From NCBI GenBank assembly GCA_016929595.1, contig JAFGIN010000151.1, positions 1 through 64,000 of the forward strand: DNA of 64,000 bases, written 5' to 3'. The position numbers and the translations under genes were made by a program. This DNA comes from Chitinispirillaceae bacterium. Lineage in GTDB: Bacteria > Fibrobacterota > Chitinivibrionia > Chitinivibrionales > Chitinispirillaceae. Below the pieces are notes generated by a model. It made no database searches and was not told where the DNA came from. It saw only the letters and a list, made by a program, of their open reading frames with translations. This document shows positions 52,062-61,026 of the stretch, piece by piece. Within the stretch, counting starts at the first letter, position 1. Every line of letters begins with the position of its first letter.

Positions 52062-52616
52062 TCACTGGATAATAAACGTTGTAAACATTACCTCGCGAAC
52101 TTCCCCGAACTTTGAAGGCAATGAGTTATTGATCAATCGTAAAACATCCTTGCTGATCCGTTCCTTCGCATCCGGCTCTGTCAACTCTACAAGCGTCAAC
52201 TTGGACAAATGGTTCATGAGAATGCTTTTAAATTTTGGTGCTCTACGAGTAAGTTCTGCACCCAATTCCCCATATTTCTGATCATCGTATTCGAAAATTA
52301 TCGTTGCTTTTAAAAACCGCTCTCCATCAGTACCCGCGATATTCACAATAGCCTCGATTGGTTCTTTATCGGTTGTCGCCCCCATTTGCTTTGTGGTTTC
52401 CATTACCTGTTTCAAAGAGTCGACACGCATTTTTTCACGTTCTTTTTCAAAATCTTTCGGCCGGGTTGCCTGTATTAAAACAAATGCAATGAGGGTATTC
52501 AACAGAATAGCAGCCGCTATGATACCAAAAAAGAGAGCTTTGCTGTTCTTGCCTTCAGGTTTCTGCTCTTTTGCTTCAGACGTTTCTTTTTCAGCTGTTT
52601 CTGGATTGCTGTTCAT
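52062..52616 (-). CDS. fliL: Flagellar basal-body protein FliL
   Basis: 184 residues. An acidic/Lys-rich cytoplasmic start and a single transmembrane helix (about 28-48, ALFFGIIAAAILLNTLIAFV) precede the periplasmic FliL domain with LKATIIFEYDD and the conserved C-terminal FGEVREVMFTTFIIQ. FliL surrounds stator units. Follows motB by 21 bp. Confidence 0.92.
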   Translation of the reverse strand: MNSNPETAEKETSEAKEQKPEGKNSKALFFGIIAAAILLNTLIAFVLIQATRPKDFEKEREKMRVDSLKQVMETTKQMGATTDKEPIEAIVNIAGTDGERFLKATIIFEYDDQKYGELGAELTRRAPKFKSILMNHLSKLTLVELTEPDAKERISKDVLRLINNSLPSKFGEVREVMFTTFIIQ

Positions 52617-52637
52617 TGTCTCATTCCTCTCATCAGC

Positions 52638-53369
52638 TCACTGTTTTTCTTCAACGGGAATCTGATTATAATCAACGTATATCTCGATACGCCTGTTGAT
52701 CTGCCGATTTTCTTTTGTCGAATTTTGAACAAGCGGTCGAAACTCACCATAACCGACAGCGCTCAGCGTAGCCGGATCGATACCCCCTGTTTCGGCTAAA
52801 AATTTGACTACATTCAATGCTCTTGACGCACTTAACTCCCAGTTGGACGGATACTTTGTTGTGTGAATCGGTGTATTATCAGTATGACCTTCAACGCGAA
52901 TTTTTGTTCCAGGTGTACGGCTAATAATTTTCGATATTCCGTGAAGTGTTGCAATAAGTTCTGGTTTTACATCTGCATCTCCGGGATCAAATCCGATTGG
53001 ATCTGCAACTTTTATCGCAATTCCACTTTCGGTCACTTTTACTTTGATAGCATCATCGAGGTTCTCATCTTTAATCACTTTTTTAATTTTCATAGCAGCA
53101 TCGATCGCCAGATGTTTATTCTGATCTTTTCCGCCCATTCGTGGAACCAGTATATCCTGAGTGATAACAACTGATGGATATGATTCCAGAACACCACTGA
53201 AAGCATTCATAAATGATGAGGCGGCAACATCAAATTTAGCTGGATCAGTTGTTGACATAGCCAGCAGCATTACAAAGAAACACAACAGGAGAGTACACAT
53301 ATCTCCCCATGTGCTCATATATGCCGGAGAGCCCCTGGGACAATCCTGTGATTTTTTTCTTCCTGCCAT
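52638..53369 (-). CDS. motB: Flagellar motor stator protein MotB
   Basis: 243 residues. The transmembrane helix has the plug-side STWGDMCTLLLCFFVMLLAM with the proton-carrying Asp in WGDM near residue 23. The C-terminal OmpA-like peptidoglycan-binding domain has IRVEGHTDNTPIHTTKYPSN, WELSASRALNVVKFL and NRQINRRIEIYVD. It anchors the stator to the wall. Overlap-free, eight bases after motA. Confidence 0.95.
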   Translation of the reverse strand: MAGRKKSQDCPRGSPAYMSTWGDMCTLLLCFFVMLLAMSTTDPAKFDVAASSFMNAFSGVLESYPSVVITQDILVPRMGGKDQNKHLAIDAAMKIKKVIKDENLDDAIKVKVTESGIAIKVADPIGFDPGDADVKPELIATLHGISKIISRTPGTKIRVEGHTDNTPIHTTKYPSNWELSASRALNVVKFLAETGGIDPATLSAVGYGEFRPLVQNSTKENRQINRRIEIYVDYNQIPVEEKQ

Positions 53370-53377
53370 ACTTCAGC

Positions 53378-54157
53378 CTACTTCCCACCCTGGCGTTCTT
53401 TCAACGCTGTAATTCTCAATCGAGGTTCAAGAAACGCTGTCAATTTTTGTTCTACGATCCTTGGATTATCACCAGACTGTAACGACATAATTCCTTCAAG
53501 CATCAATTCTTTGATCAATATTTCCTTATGAGAAAATGACTTTAATTTCTCAACAATGGGAAGACAGAATACATTTGCCAGTACGGAGCCATAAAAGGTA
53601 GTGATCAAAGCAACCGCCATATTCGGACCGATCGATGCAACATCACTCATGTTTCCAAGCATCAGTACCAGACCAACCAGAGTACCGATCATGCCAAAAG
53701 AGGGCCCCATCGCCCCCAGGAAGTCAAAAACTTTCGCACCCTCTTCATGACGTGATTCTGTAAAGGCAATTTCAGTTGACAATATATCCTTTATCAGATC
53801 CGGTTCCGTACCGTCAACCGCTAATTGTATACCTTTTTTCAAAAATTCATCCTTAATTTCTGCAGCATGCGCTTCCAGAGCAAGAATTCCCTCTCTGCGC
53901 GCCTGTTCAGCAAAATCAACGAGTTGACGGATTATTTCCACCGGGGTAGTACTTTTTGTGATAAAGGCATTTTTTACAACATTGATAGAATTTAAAATTC
54001 GATTCATGGGATAGGCGGCAATCGTTGAAGCTATTGCACCGCCAACGGTGATATATACAGATGGCATATCAATAAATGCAAGCAGATTTTCAGGCTTTAT
54101 ACCAAAAAGTATCAGTAGAAGAGCGCTACCTAAACCAATTATTACTGCAAGATCCAT
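53378..54157 (-). CDS. motA: Flagellar motor stator protein MotA
   Basis: 259 residues, four transmembrane helices. It has FIDMPSVYITVGGAIASTIA, a cytoplasmic loop with EQARREGILALEAHAAEIKD, and helices 3-4 with GAMGPSFGMIGTLVGLVLML and GPNMAVALITTFYGSVLANV. Forms the ion channel with MotB. Whether H+ or Na+ is used cannot be told safely from sequence. Confidence 0.95.
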   Translation of the reverse strand: MDLAVIIGLGSALLLILFGIKPENLLAFIDMPSVYITVGGAIASTIAAYPMNRILNSINVVKNAFITKSTTPVEIIRQLVDFAEQARREGILALEAHAAEIKDEFLKKGIQLAVDGTEPDLIKDILSTEIAFTESRHEEGAKVFDFLGAMGPSFGMIGTLVGLVLMLGNMSDVASIGPNMAVALITTFYGSVLANVFCLPIVEKLKSFSHKEILIKELMLEGIMSLQSGDNPRIVEQKLTAFLEPRLRITALKERQGGK

Positions 54158-54199
54158 ACAATTAACGGCCTTTTTTAAATTGCACTATGCCGTACCCAT

Positions 54200-54433
54200 C
54201 TATCCCCGTTCTTTCGGCAGATCGGAATCGGTTTTTTGCATTACCTGAACATATTGATGACATAACTGTTTATATTTTATAGTTTTGCGCACAACATCTT
54301 CAAGACTGTTCTTCACTATAAGCTTCTTACCTGTTGTCAGAGCAATAATTGTATCCGGCGTGGATTCGACGGTCTCGATCAAATCAGCATTCAGCACAAA
54401 CTCCTGACCATTAAGTCGCTTAAGTGCTATCAT
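54200..54433 (-). CDS. flbD: FlbD-family flagellar protein
   Basis: 77 residues. MIALKRLNGQEFVLNADLIE, then TPDTIIALTTGKKLIVKNS and EDVVRKTIKYKQ give the whole short FlbD/SwrD domain. In Bacillus SwrD raises motor torque through the stator genes. Here it lies 42 bp before motA, consistent with that role. Confidence 0.9.
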   Translation of the reverse strand: MIALKRLNGQEFVLNADLIETVESTPDTIIALTTGKKLIVKNSLEDVVRKTIKYKQLCHQYVQVMQKTDSDLPKERG

Positions 54434-54570
54434 TGTCCATTCCTTTTATTGAAGAGCGTTATACTAACAGTGTGGTGCTGATTTGATGAAATACACTGAT
54501 GGTTTTTAACGCCATAAAAACATCAATCAGATCTGACATAACAATAGTACAATTCATTGATATACAATGC

Positions 54571-54595
54571 AAGTGAGGAGAATATCCCCTCACTT
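54571..54595. terminator. Hairpin between flgE and flbD
   Basis: AAGTGAGG (54571-54578) pairs with CCTCACTT (54588-54595), just past the flgE stop in the direction of transcription. T-run sequence follows on the plus strand (ATTTTTTTA), where no gene ends. On the minus strand the run precedes the stem. It may attenuate transcription between flgE and flbD or protect the flgE mRNA end. Confidence 0.35.
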
Positions 54596-54603
54596 ATTTT
54601 TTA

Positions 54604-56724
54604 CTACCTGATCAATTGAACCAGCTCCTGCAACATCGAATCGCTTGTAGTGATAACCCGCGCATTCGCCTGATAACCACGTTGAGTTGTAATCATGTTG
54701 GTAAACTCTGTGGCAAGCTCCACATTAGACATCTCCAGTGCGCCAGGCTTGATTTTTGTTGCAGAACCAATTCCCGGCTGCAACAATACACCCTCTCCGG
54801 AATTATTGGAAACGGCGTACATACTGTCACCCATCTTCATAAGCCCCGCAGGGTTATTAAATTCAGCTACATAAATAGTTGCAATTGATTTTGAAATGCC
54901 GTTTGTATAAACACCTGATATTTCCCCTCTTTCGTCAATAGATATTTCCTGCAGTTTTCCCATGGGGTACCCATCCTGCTCCCTGGCAACGGTAGTTGAT
55001 GGTGAACGGAACTGAGTAATTCCCCGGTATGACCCGGGTGTACCGATATCGAGATTGAGGGAGACGATATTGGAGCCATTCATCGGATCAAATCGGAAAT
55101 TTGTCGCATTATCATCAAATGTCCATGAAGATGGAGAACCATCCTGTCCGAAGGTCATTCTGCCCCGGTTTCCACTGAGAATCTCCTCTCCACCTTCAGT
55201 AGTAATTTCCCACAGCCATTCATTTGGCTGACCTGAATGGGTAAAGGTGGTAGTAATACTGTGTGCATCACCCGATTCATCATACACGACAATTGAAGTA
55301 CTGTGAACACCAGTATTACGTGCAGTCTGAATCTCTGTAAATGTCATATTGGCATTGAATCGTGTTGGTGCTGGTAATGCATTATCTTCATTTGTTGCAG
55401 AAATGGAGACCGAAGTTATCGCAAATGGTTCTTCAGGCTGGCCGCGTAAGACAATTGATCCATCAGGTATCAGGTCATCATCTGTGTCAGCCATATTTAT
55501 ACTTACCGACGGATTATCATGATTTGTCCCATCAGTCTGAGGCAAACTGAAAGCCTGTTGTATTAAGTTAAGAAGATCGCCAATTGTTCTTACCGAAGTT
55601 GTATCAGTCGGGTCTGTATTATCAAATACAGCAGATGTCGTTGGTATTGTTCTTCCGCCAACACCACCATTGACGTTTACCACATCTCCTGCTGACAATC
55701 CTAACGTTTGACCCGTAGAATCAAAAACCTCACTGAGCAAATCTGTCTCATCAGCAGGAACTCTTAAACCAGAAATGGTATAGGTAGAATTACCTGGAAT
55801 TGATGGCGGAAAATTCAAAGCGTTTGCTACATAAGAATTGGAACCGGGACGGGAACTTCTGATTTGCAACCCAGTTACCGATGTTCCCGGATCCAGAGTT
55901 GTATCAACTATTAAATCGCCACCTGTTGGCAAAACCCTTATAAATCCACTTCCCGTTACATCTCTGAGGTAGGTCTGAATACTGGTTGCAAGGTCTGTAA
56001 TTGTCGAAGTTTCAGTTACGGTAAAACGAACCGGATCTTCACCACTTACAGAAATAATCATGTCATCGCCAATCTGAATTCCAAGGTCATTTCCATCCTG
56101 GTCGAATAACGACGTCAAGCGATCGATGTCATCAGCCTGCGTGATATATCGGTTCGAATAGGTAACTGTTCCCAGGCCGTCGGAATCTGAATCGAGGTTA
56201 CATGAGAATTTGACCTCAGATGTAGCTCGTGCAGGAGCTTTTTCACCGTAAGGAATCTTGAGGTCGCCAATCGCAGTGCCTGCGGGGTAAGTGCCATCTA
56301 CCGCTGCCATTTTCCCCTGAAGTGTAAATCCGTTTGTCGGTGAAACAAGGCGTCCATTCCCATCCAGTTGCAAAGCACCATTCCTGCTGTAATACCGCCC
56401 TTCCCCATTTGAATAGGCAAAGTAAGCGTTTCCCTCGAGTGCCAGATCGGTGATCTGTCCTGTTGTCTGCAGATTTCCCTGCATCAATATTGTATCGATA
56501 GAGCCTACTGACATACCAAGGCCAACCTGCAATGGATTCGTTCCGCCGCTTGCTCCTGCGGGACGTGATGCGCCCTGCAGAAGTTGAGCCATTGATTCCT
56601 CAAACGTCACCCTCCCCGACTTGAATCCTACAGTATTAACATTAGCGATGTTATTACCGGTAACATCCATCGATACCTGATGATTCCTCAGACCGCTGAT
56701 TCCTGAATAGAGTGATCTAACCAT
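54604..56724 (-). CDS. flgE: Flagellar hook protein FlgE, long form
   Basis: 706 residues from ATG 56724, which has GGGAGG five bases upstream; an in-frame ATG at 56751 lacks one. The N-terminal MVRSLYSGISGLRNHQVSMD and TGNNIANVNTVGFKSGRVTF, and the C-terminal GALEMSNVELATEFTNMITT plus QRGYQANARVITTSD, are the conserved rod-like ends. The central part is much longer than in the ~400-residue E. coli protein and carries extra surface domains. It polymerises into the hook. Confidence 0.93.
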   Translation of the reverse strand: MVRSLYSGISGLRNHQVSMDVTGNNIANVNTVGFKSGRVTFEESMAQLLQGASRPAGASGGTNPLQVGLGMSVGSIDTILMQGNLQTTGQITDLALEGNAYFAYSNGEGRYYSRNGALQLDGNGRLVSPTNGFTLQGKMAAVDGTYPAGTAIGDLKIPYGEKAPARATSEVKFSCNLDSDSDGLGTVTYSNRYITQADDIDRLTSLFDQDGNDLGIQIGDDMIISVSGEDPVRFTVTETSTITDLATSIQTYLRDVTGSGFIRVLPTGGDLIVDTTLDPGTSVTGLQIRSSRPGSNSYVANALNFPPSIPGNSTYTISGLRVPADETDLLSEVFDSTGQTLGLSAGDVVNVNGGVGGRTIPTTSAVFDNTDPTDTTSVRTIGDLLNLIQQAFSLPQTDGTNHDNPSVSINMADTDDDLIPDGSIVLRGQPEEPFAITSVSISATNEDNALPAPTRFNANMTFTEIQTARNTGVHSTSIVVYDESGDAHSITTTFTHSGQPNEWLWEITTEGGEEILSGNRGRMTFGQDGSPSSWTFDDNATNFRFDPMNGSNIVSLNLDIGTPGSYRGITQFRSPSTTVAREQDGYPMGKLQEISIDERGEISGVYTNGISKSIATIYVAEFNNPAGLMKMGDSMYAVSNNSGEGVLLQPGIGSATKIKPGALEMSNVELATEFTNMITTQRGYQANARVITTSDSMLQELVQLIR

Positions 56725-56822
56725 AGCTGCCTCCCGATCAGCGTTGCACAAGCTTTACATTAATCGTTTCGATCAATCAACGATTCACCACTTCAAGAGT
56801 ACCTATACCCTTGTCCAGTGAT

Positions 56823-57248
56823 TCAGTCAGCAAGTACAGCACTGTCTATGTTTGTAAAAATGTTATTATTCAAACTTTTTCCATCCATGGCAGTAACCAC
56901 CATCCTGTTGGGAATATTTACGATAAAAGCACAATTATTCATCAATATCAATGAATCTCTTGCACCTTTCTCAGCAGCTCCCGCGACTGCTTTTTCCAGT
57001 TTGCCAACAATTTCCTCATTCATTGGTATGTTACGACTTCTTATTCTGGTCGATGCATGAGCTGAAAACCTGATTCCATCAATTTTGGACTTAAGGACTT
57101 CTGAAAATGTCTTGACATCAGAAGTTCCATCTGTTTTCGATGATGGATTCTGCGTGCTCTGAATTCCATTTCCTGCCGCAGCACCATACCTGAATACCTC
57201 AAGACGCCTTTGAATATCATTTCCATGTGATATTGATTCTGCGTTCAT
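56823..57248 (-). CDS. TIGR02530-family flagellar operon protein
   Basis: 141 residues. The C-terminal 80 hold the family core: GIRFSAHASTRIRSRNIPMN, KLEKAVAGAAEKGARDSLIL and NRMVVTAMDG. The family occurs almost only in flagellar operons between flgD and flgE, as here, and has no assigned function. A hook-assembly role is likely. 24 bp after flgD. Confidence 0.85.
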   Translation of the reverse strand: MNAESISHGNDIQRRLEVFRYGAAAGNGIQSTQNPSSKTDGTSDVKTFSEVLKSKIDGIRFSAHASTRIRSRNIPMNEEIVGKLEKAVAGAAEKGARDSLILMNNCAFIVNIPNRMVVTAMDGKSLNNNIFTNIDSAVLAD

Positions 57249-57272
57249 CTCAACTCCATAATTATTGATGGA

Positions 57273-58484
57273 TCATGCACTTATACCTATAATATCCGAC
57301 ACATTTACATAGACGCCATTCACTTTTAGTTTCATCCCGCTGCCAACATCAGTTATCCCATCGACCCTCCCTTCAATAAATGAGAATATATACGGATTAT
57401 CTTCCTGTCCATCGATTCTGAGTGTGTATTTTCCTGCATCAGCATAGACGCCGGAGCGCGTCTCTCCATTCCATGATAAAGTCGCAATCCCCTTATCATC
57501 CGCATCACAATGTTCAGTCCATACGGTCTTTCCCATTGAATCTACAATGTCTACTTTTACATTAGTCATTCCACCTGTATCAATTTTCGTAGTTATGACC
57601 TCCCCATCAGATTGTCTGTAGGTGATCGAATCTGATTTCACTGTTATGTTTTTACCAATTAGAGATACGGCGCTTGAACTACCGTTGTAACCGGAATCAA
57701 AGGATGACGAGTCCCCTCCTCCTGCTACATCGAGGATCTGACTAACTGACAACTCCTGATTACCGACTTTCACCATCGCACCTTCAGCAGTGTACCTGAT
57801 TCCACTGGCAGTATTTTGAACAAAGGCATAGAGAGATGAATCGTTTTCCTCATTTTCGAAATGAATATGATAGCTTCCAGTCTTTGCAACTTCACCTTTG
57901 TCATCTGTTCCATCCCAGGTAACTTTCACTTCGCTTGAACTGTTTCCCTTTTCAATATTGATTGCCTTTATTACATTTCCATCGTCATCTATGATTTGTA
58001 ATAATGCGGTCTTGTTATTACCAAGATTGACATCCAATGTAACACTGTTTCCGGCAGATGCAACCCAGTCAATACTGGTCTGTTGCAGGCGAACCTGTTT
58101 GCCGATCAATGAGACCGCCGAAGTATTTGTGATCGATTGCGCAGCATAATTCTGTGCTTTTACCGTCCCCTGGAATGATTCACCAAGGTTGTTGATCGCA
58201 GTTTCTATATTGGAACTGCTTTCCATCGATCTGAACTGTGCAAGCTGAGAAACGAATTCAGTGTTTTCCATCGGGTTCAGAGGATCCTGGAACCTTAGTT
58301 GTGTTACCAGCAGTAACAGGAAATCATCTTTTCCCAGATCATTTTTTGATTTAAAAATATCGGTAGTCCGGTCTCCTGTAGGTGTACTTGTTGAAACATC
58401 TACCTGATCATCTTTCAGGGATGCCTTTACAGTATAGGGATCGGCATTTTTTACCAATGATGAAACATCTGTTGAAATACTCAT
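57273..58484 (-). CDS. flgD: Hook cap protein FlgD with duplicated C-terminal module
   Basis: 403 residues, nearly twice the usual ~220. The N-terminal export and cap region (LGKDDFLLLLVTQLRFQDPL, NPMENTEFVSQLAQFRSMES) is normal. Two copies of the tudor/FlgD-Ig module follow. The first begins VSLIGKQVRLQQ with VTWDGTDDKGEVAKTGSYHI (about 128-260). The second begins VSLIGKNITVKS with LSWNGETRSGVYADAGKYTL (about 275-403). The repeated VSLIGK start shows an internal duplication. FlgD caps the growing hook. Confidence 0.92.
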   Translation of the reverse strand: MSISTDVSSLVKNADPYTVKASLKDDQVDVSTSTPTGDRTTDIFKSKNDLGKDDFLLLLVTQLRFQDPLNPMENTEFVSQLAQFRSMESSSNIETAINNLGESFQGTVKAQNYAAQSITNTSAVSLIGKQVRLQQTSIDWVASAGNSVTLDVNLGNNKTALLQIIDDDGNVIKAINIEKGNSSSEVKVTWDGTDDKGEVAKTGSYHIHFENEENDSSLYAFVQNTASGIRYTAEGAMVKVGNQELSVSQILDVAGGGDSSSFDSGYNGSSSAVSLIGKNITVKSDSITYRQSDGEVITTKIDTGGMTNVKVDIVDSMGKTVWTEHCDADDKGIATLSWNGETRSGVYADAGKYTLRIDGQEDNPYIFSFIEGRVDGITDVGSGMKLKVNGVYVNVSDIIGISA

Positions 58485-58494
58485 TATAAGCCTC

Positions 58495-60132
58495 TCATGC
58501 GTAGTATTCTATACTGTTGTTACCATACCGTATTCCGGTATCATTTCCGGTAACTTTGCTAATGTTAACCGAAGCGTCATCCTGCACCCTTTCAGCCTGT
58601 CGTTCTCCATCACCGCCGGAATATTTTCTGTCATCATGGTTATGCTGCAGGTTCCATTCGAAATTACCCCCGCTGTTATCATCATTTCCAACACTTACAT
58701 CAATCAATCCAGCAGAGAGATTCTGTCCGGCCAGAGAGTCCTTAAGTAGCTGTAAGTTACTTTCTACAATCTGCCTGACCTGTTGTGATTCAACCTGAAT
58801 TTTGGCAAAAACAACATCCCCCTCCATTTTTATGCGAAGACTAACCTCTCCGAGCGATTCGGGACGTAACTGTATTCGCACTTCATTGCTGCCGGATCGT
58901 ATTACAGATGTTAATTTTCCGGTAATCTGTTCCATTACCGGAGCTTCATCATCCATTCTGTGAAGTGCCGATGAAATTTTTTCCTGTGTAATAAAATGAG
59001 ATGTAGAAACGTCCATTTTAATACTCTTTACATCAGAGGCCACAGCTAATTCCGGCATACTTGTATCCTCGATGCCATCCAGACTGACTGCAGCCTCTGT
59101 GTTGACAACTGTAATAAGGTCCTCATTTTTATGAAGCCGATCGATTGAACCTTTTTCTCCTGTTTCTTCGCCATTCGATTCAACAGCATCAACTTTCAGC
59201 AGGGTTCTATACGTCTGAGTATCAAATTTTTTAACTATGTCATTATCTTTTTCCAGAGAGTCGATGGTGATGGAGTCTGGAAAGTGATTTAACTTAACAT
59301 CTGCATTTCCTGCTTTGGATGCATCCTTATTCATTGAGTCAAGCACCCTGCCAAATAGTTTTTTGATCTGCTCAAGAGGCATTGAGATCGATGATGGATC
59401 TATTGCCTGATTCATGCCTGCCATGGAAACCTTCTGAGCCAGTTCAGCGGCCTTATTCTGAACCTCCGCAGAAGCACCAAGCAATTGAATTCCCATTTTA
59501 AGTTTAAACAATTCAACACGTAAGATCGTAGAGATATCAGCCGACCCTGTATTCTGCAAAGTGGCTTCAGTACCCGTCCCCGTATCAGCGGTATTTTCCA
59601 CGCTCAGTTGTGAAGAGGTAACATTATTACCTGGAATCTCAAGAGCTGCAATAATTTCAGTCAGCGTATACACAACTTCAGCAAGCTCCCCGACTGTTGA
59701 ATCATTGACCTTTAGAATGCCTGATTTTTCAACACCACGATCAGGTAAACCAAGCACTTCTGTAACGGTATGAAGTGCGCTGCTGATCAGTTCTGATGCC
59801 ACGGTTGAATTTTCGACGTAAGCAATATCTTCACTGACAGTAAGATCCTGCAAAGGAAGAAAACTAACGGGATCAACAACAGAGATCACCTCCGTGTTAC
59901 TTTGATCATCTTGAGCCTTTTCCATTTCCAGTTCCTCATCATCATTGACCAGAGCATCTCTGTTACAATTTGATATTCTGGTATAGAGCTCTGCGAAATT
60001 ACCCCCCTCCATAGCGCTACGAGAAAACCCCGCACAACTTCCGGTAGTGTCACCATTGTTAATGCAGTCCATCTTCCCGATGTTTTTTCCGGCATTTCCA
60101 TCATAATTGCCGGGCAATGATGCATTGATCAC
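58495..60132 (-). CDS. fliK: Flagellar hook-length control protein FliK
   Basis: 545 residues, mostly low-complexity Ser/Asp/Glu/Val sequence of variable type. The C-terminal FliK domain has NEVRIQLRPESLGEVSLRIK, VESQQVRQIVESNLQLLKDS and LAGQNLSAGLIDVSV. It measures hook length and triggers the FlhB switch. It lies between motE-like and flgD genes, a common arrangement. Confidence 0.9.
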   Translation of the reverse strand: MINASLPGNYDGNAGKNIGKMDCINNGDTTGSCAGFSRSAMEGGNFAELYTRISNCNRDALVNDDEELEMEKAQDDQSNTEVISVVDPVSFLPLQDLTVSEDIAYVENSTVASELISSALHTVTEVLGLPDRGVEKSGILKVNDSTVGELAEVVYTLTEIIAALEIPGNNVTSSQLSVENTADTGTGTEATLQNTGSADISTILRVELFKLKMGIQLLGASAEVQNKAAELAQKVSMAGMNQAIDPSSISMPLEQIKKLFGRVLDSMNKDASKAGNADVKLNHFPDSITIDSLEKDNDIVKKFDTQTYRTLLKVDAVESNGEETGEKGSIDRLHKNEDLITVVNTEAAVSLDGIEDTSMPELAVASDVKSIKMDVSTSHFITQEKISSALHRMDDEAPVMEQITGKLTSVIRSGSNEVRIQLRPESLGEVSLRIKMEGDVVFAKIQVESQQVRQIVESNLQLLKDSLAGQNLSAGLIDVSVGNDDNSGGNFEWNLQHNHDDRKYSGGDGERQAERVQDDASVNISKVTGNDTGIRYGNNSIEYYA

Positions 60133-60157
60133 AGAACACCTCCTTTATAGACATTCC

Positions 60158-60766
60158 TTATTTCAGATTCGCGATAAGTTTACTGATAGACGCCGCTTTA
60201 TCTCTTGACATGAATGCAAGTATTTTTGCTTTCTGCCGATCATCATTAATCATTTTTAACACTTTCGCAACATTTCTGTCTGATAATGTACTTAAAATTT
60301 CAGCCGCTTCAGCCGGTTTCATCGCGCCATAAACTTTAGCAAGATCCCGCATCCGTTTCATATCAAGAGAGTCACTCTGAGAGACCAGCTGTTCAAGTTT
60401 TTTTCTTTCCTTAAGTAATGCCTCTCTTTGTGACTGAATCTCCTCCTGCATCATCTCGAGCCGTGTCCGTTGGTCATTCAGCCGTTCTTTCTCTTCAATA
60501 ACTTCACCACGTTCTTTCTGCAGCGCCTGAAACACCTTCGAATTTGCTGCCGCAATTGAGTCCTTTCGGGCCGAAGTATTCATCCGCTCCGATTTCTTAA
60601 GTGTTTCAATCTGTTTTTCCTGTCCGACTTCAAACACAACTTTAGCCGAGCCGGTTGCAAAAAGCAGGATTGTATACATTAACGGAAATGAAGTCAGCAT
60701 TACAACTGCGATTATTATGATGTCTTTGAGTTTTAGATTCATTTTACCTGCATCCATCCAATCCAT
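60158..60766 (-). CDS. MotE-like coiled-coil membrane protein
   Basis: 202 residues. One N-terminal transmembrane helix (about 15-38), a long coiled coil (about 45-135, rich in EKERLNDQRTRLEMM-type heptads), then an MgtE-N-like domain (YGAMKPAEAAEILSTLSDRN, VAKVLKMINDDRQKAKILAF). This is the layout of MotE, a periplasmic chaperone-like stator partner in proteobacteria. M9 (60742), with AGGT close upstream, is an alternative start. It heads the flagellar operon. Confidence 0.78.
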   Translation of the reverse strand: MDWMDAGKMNLKLKDIIIIAVVMLTSFPLMYTILLFATGSAKVVFEVGQEKQIETLKKSERMNTSARKDSIAAANSKVFQALQKERGEVIEEKERLNDQRTRLEMMQEEIQSQREALLKERKKLEQLVSQSDSLDMKRMRDLAKVYGAMKPAEAAEILSTLSDRNVAKVLKMINDDRQKAKILAFMSRDKAASISKLIANLK

Positions 60767-61026
60767 ACTTTGCGTGAGATAAGATATGCAATCCTCATGC
60801 CGGAGTCACATTACTTTTAAAACATTCTGTTTCCTTTTAAAATCAATGATTTAATTTATAGTGTACCGTCCTGAACCACCAGATGTCCAGCAACATGGCA
60901 TAAAGAACCGGAAGCTATTTCCTTCAGCCGGGGAAAAAAATGCCAGAACATCAGGTAACAGATTGTTTAGTTCGGTCTACTATGATTTTGATATTTGAGA
61001 CCCTGGCGGGTCAAAGTGGGCTCGCG
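60767..61026. promoter_or_regulatory. Upstream region of the flagellar operon
   Basis: 260 bp between the ankyrin gene stop and the motE-like start. A flagellar-operon promoter should be here. No sigma-28, sigma-54 or sigma-70 boxes with correct spacing were picked with confidence. Confidence 0.35.
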
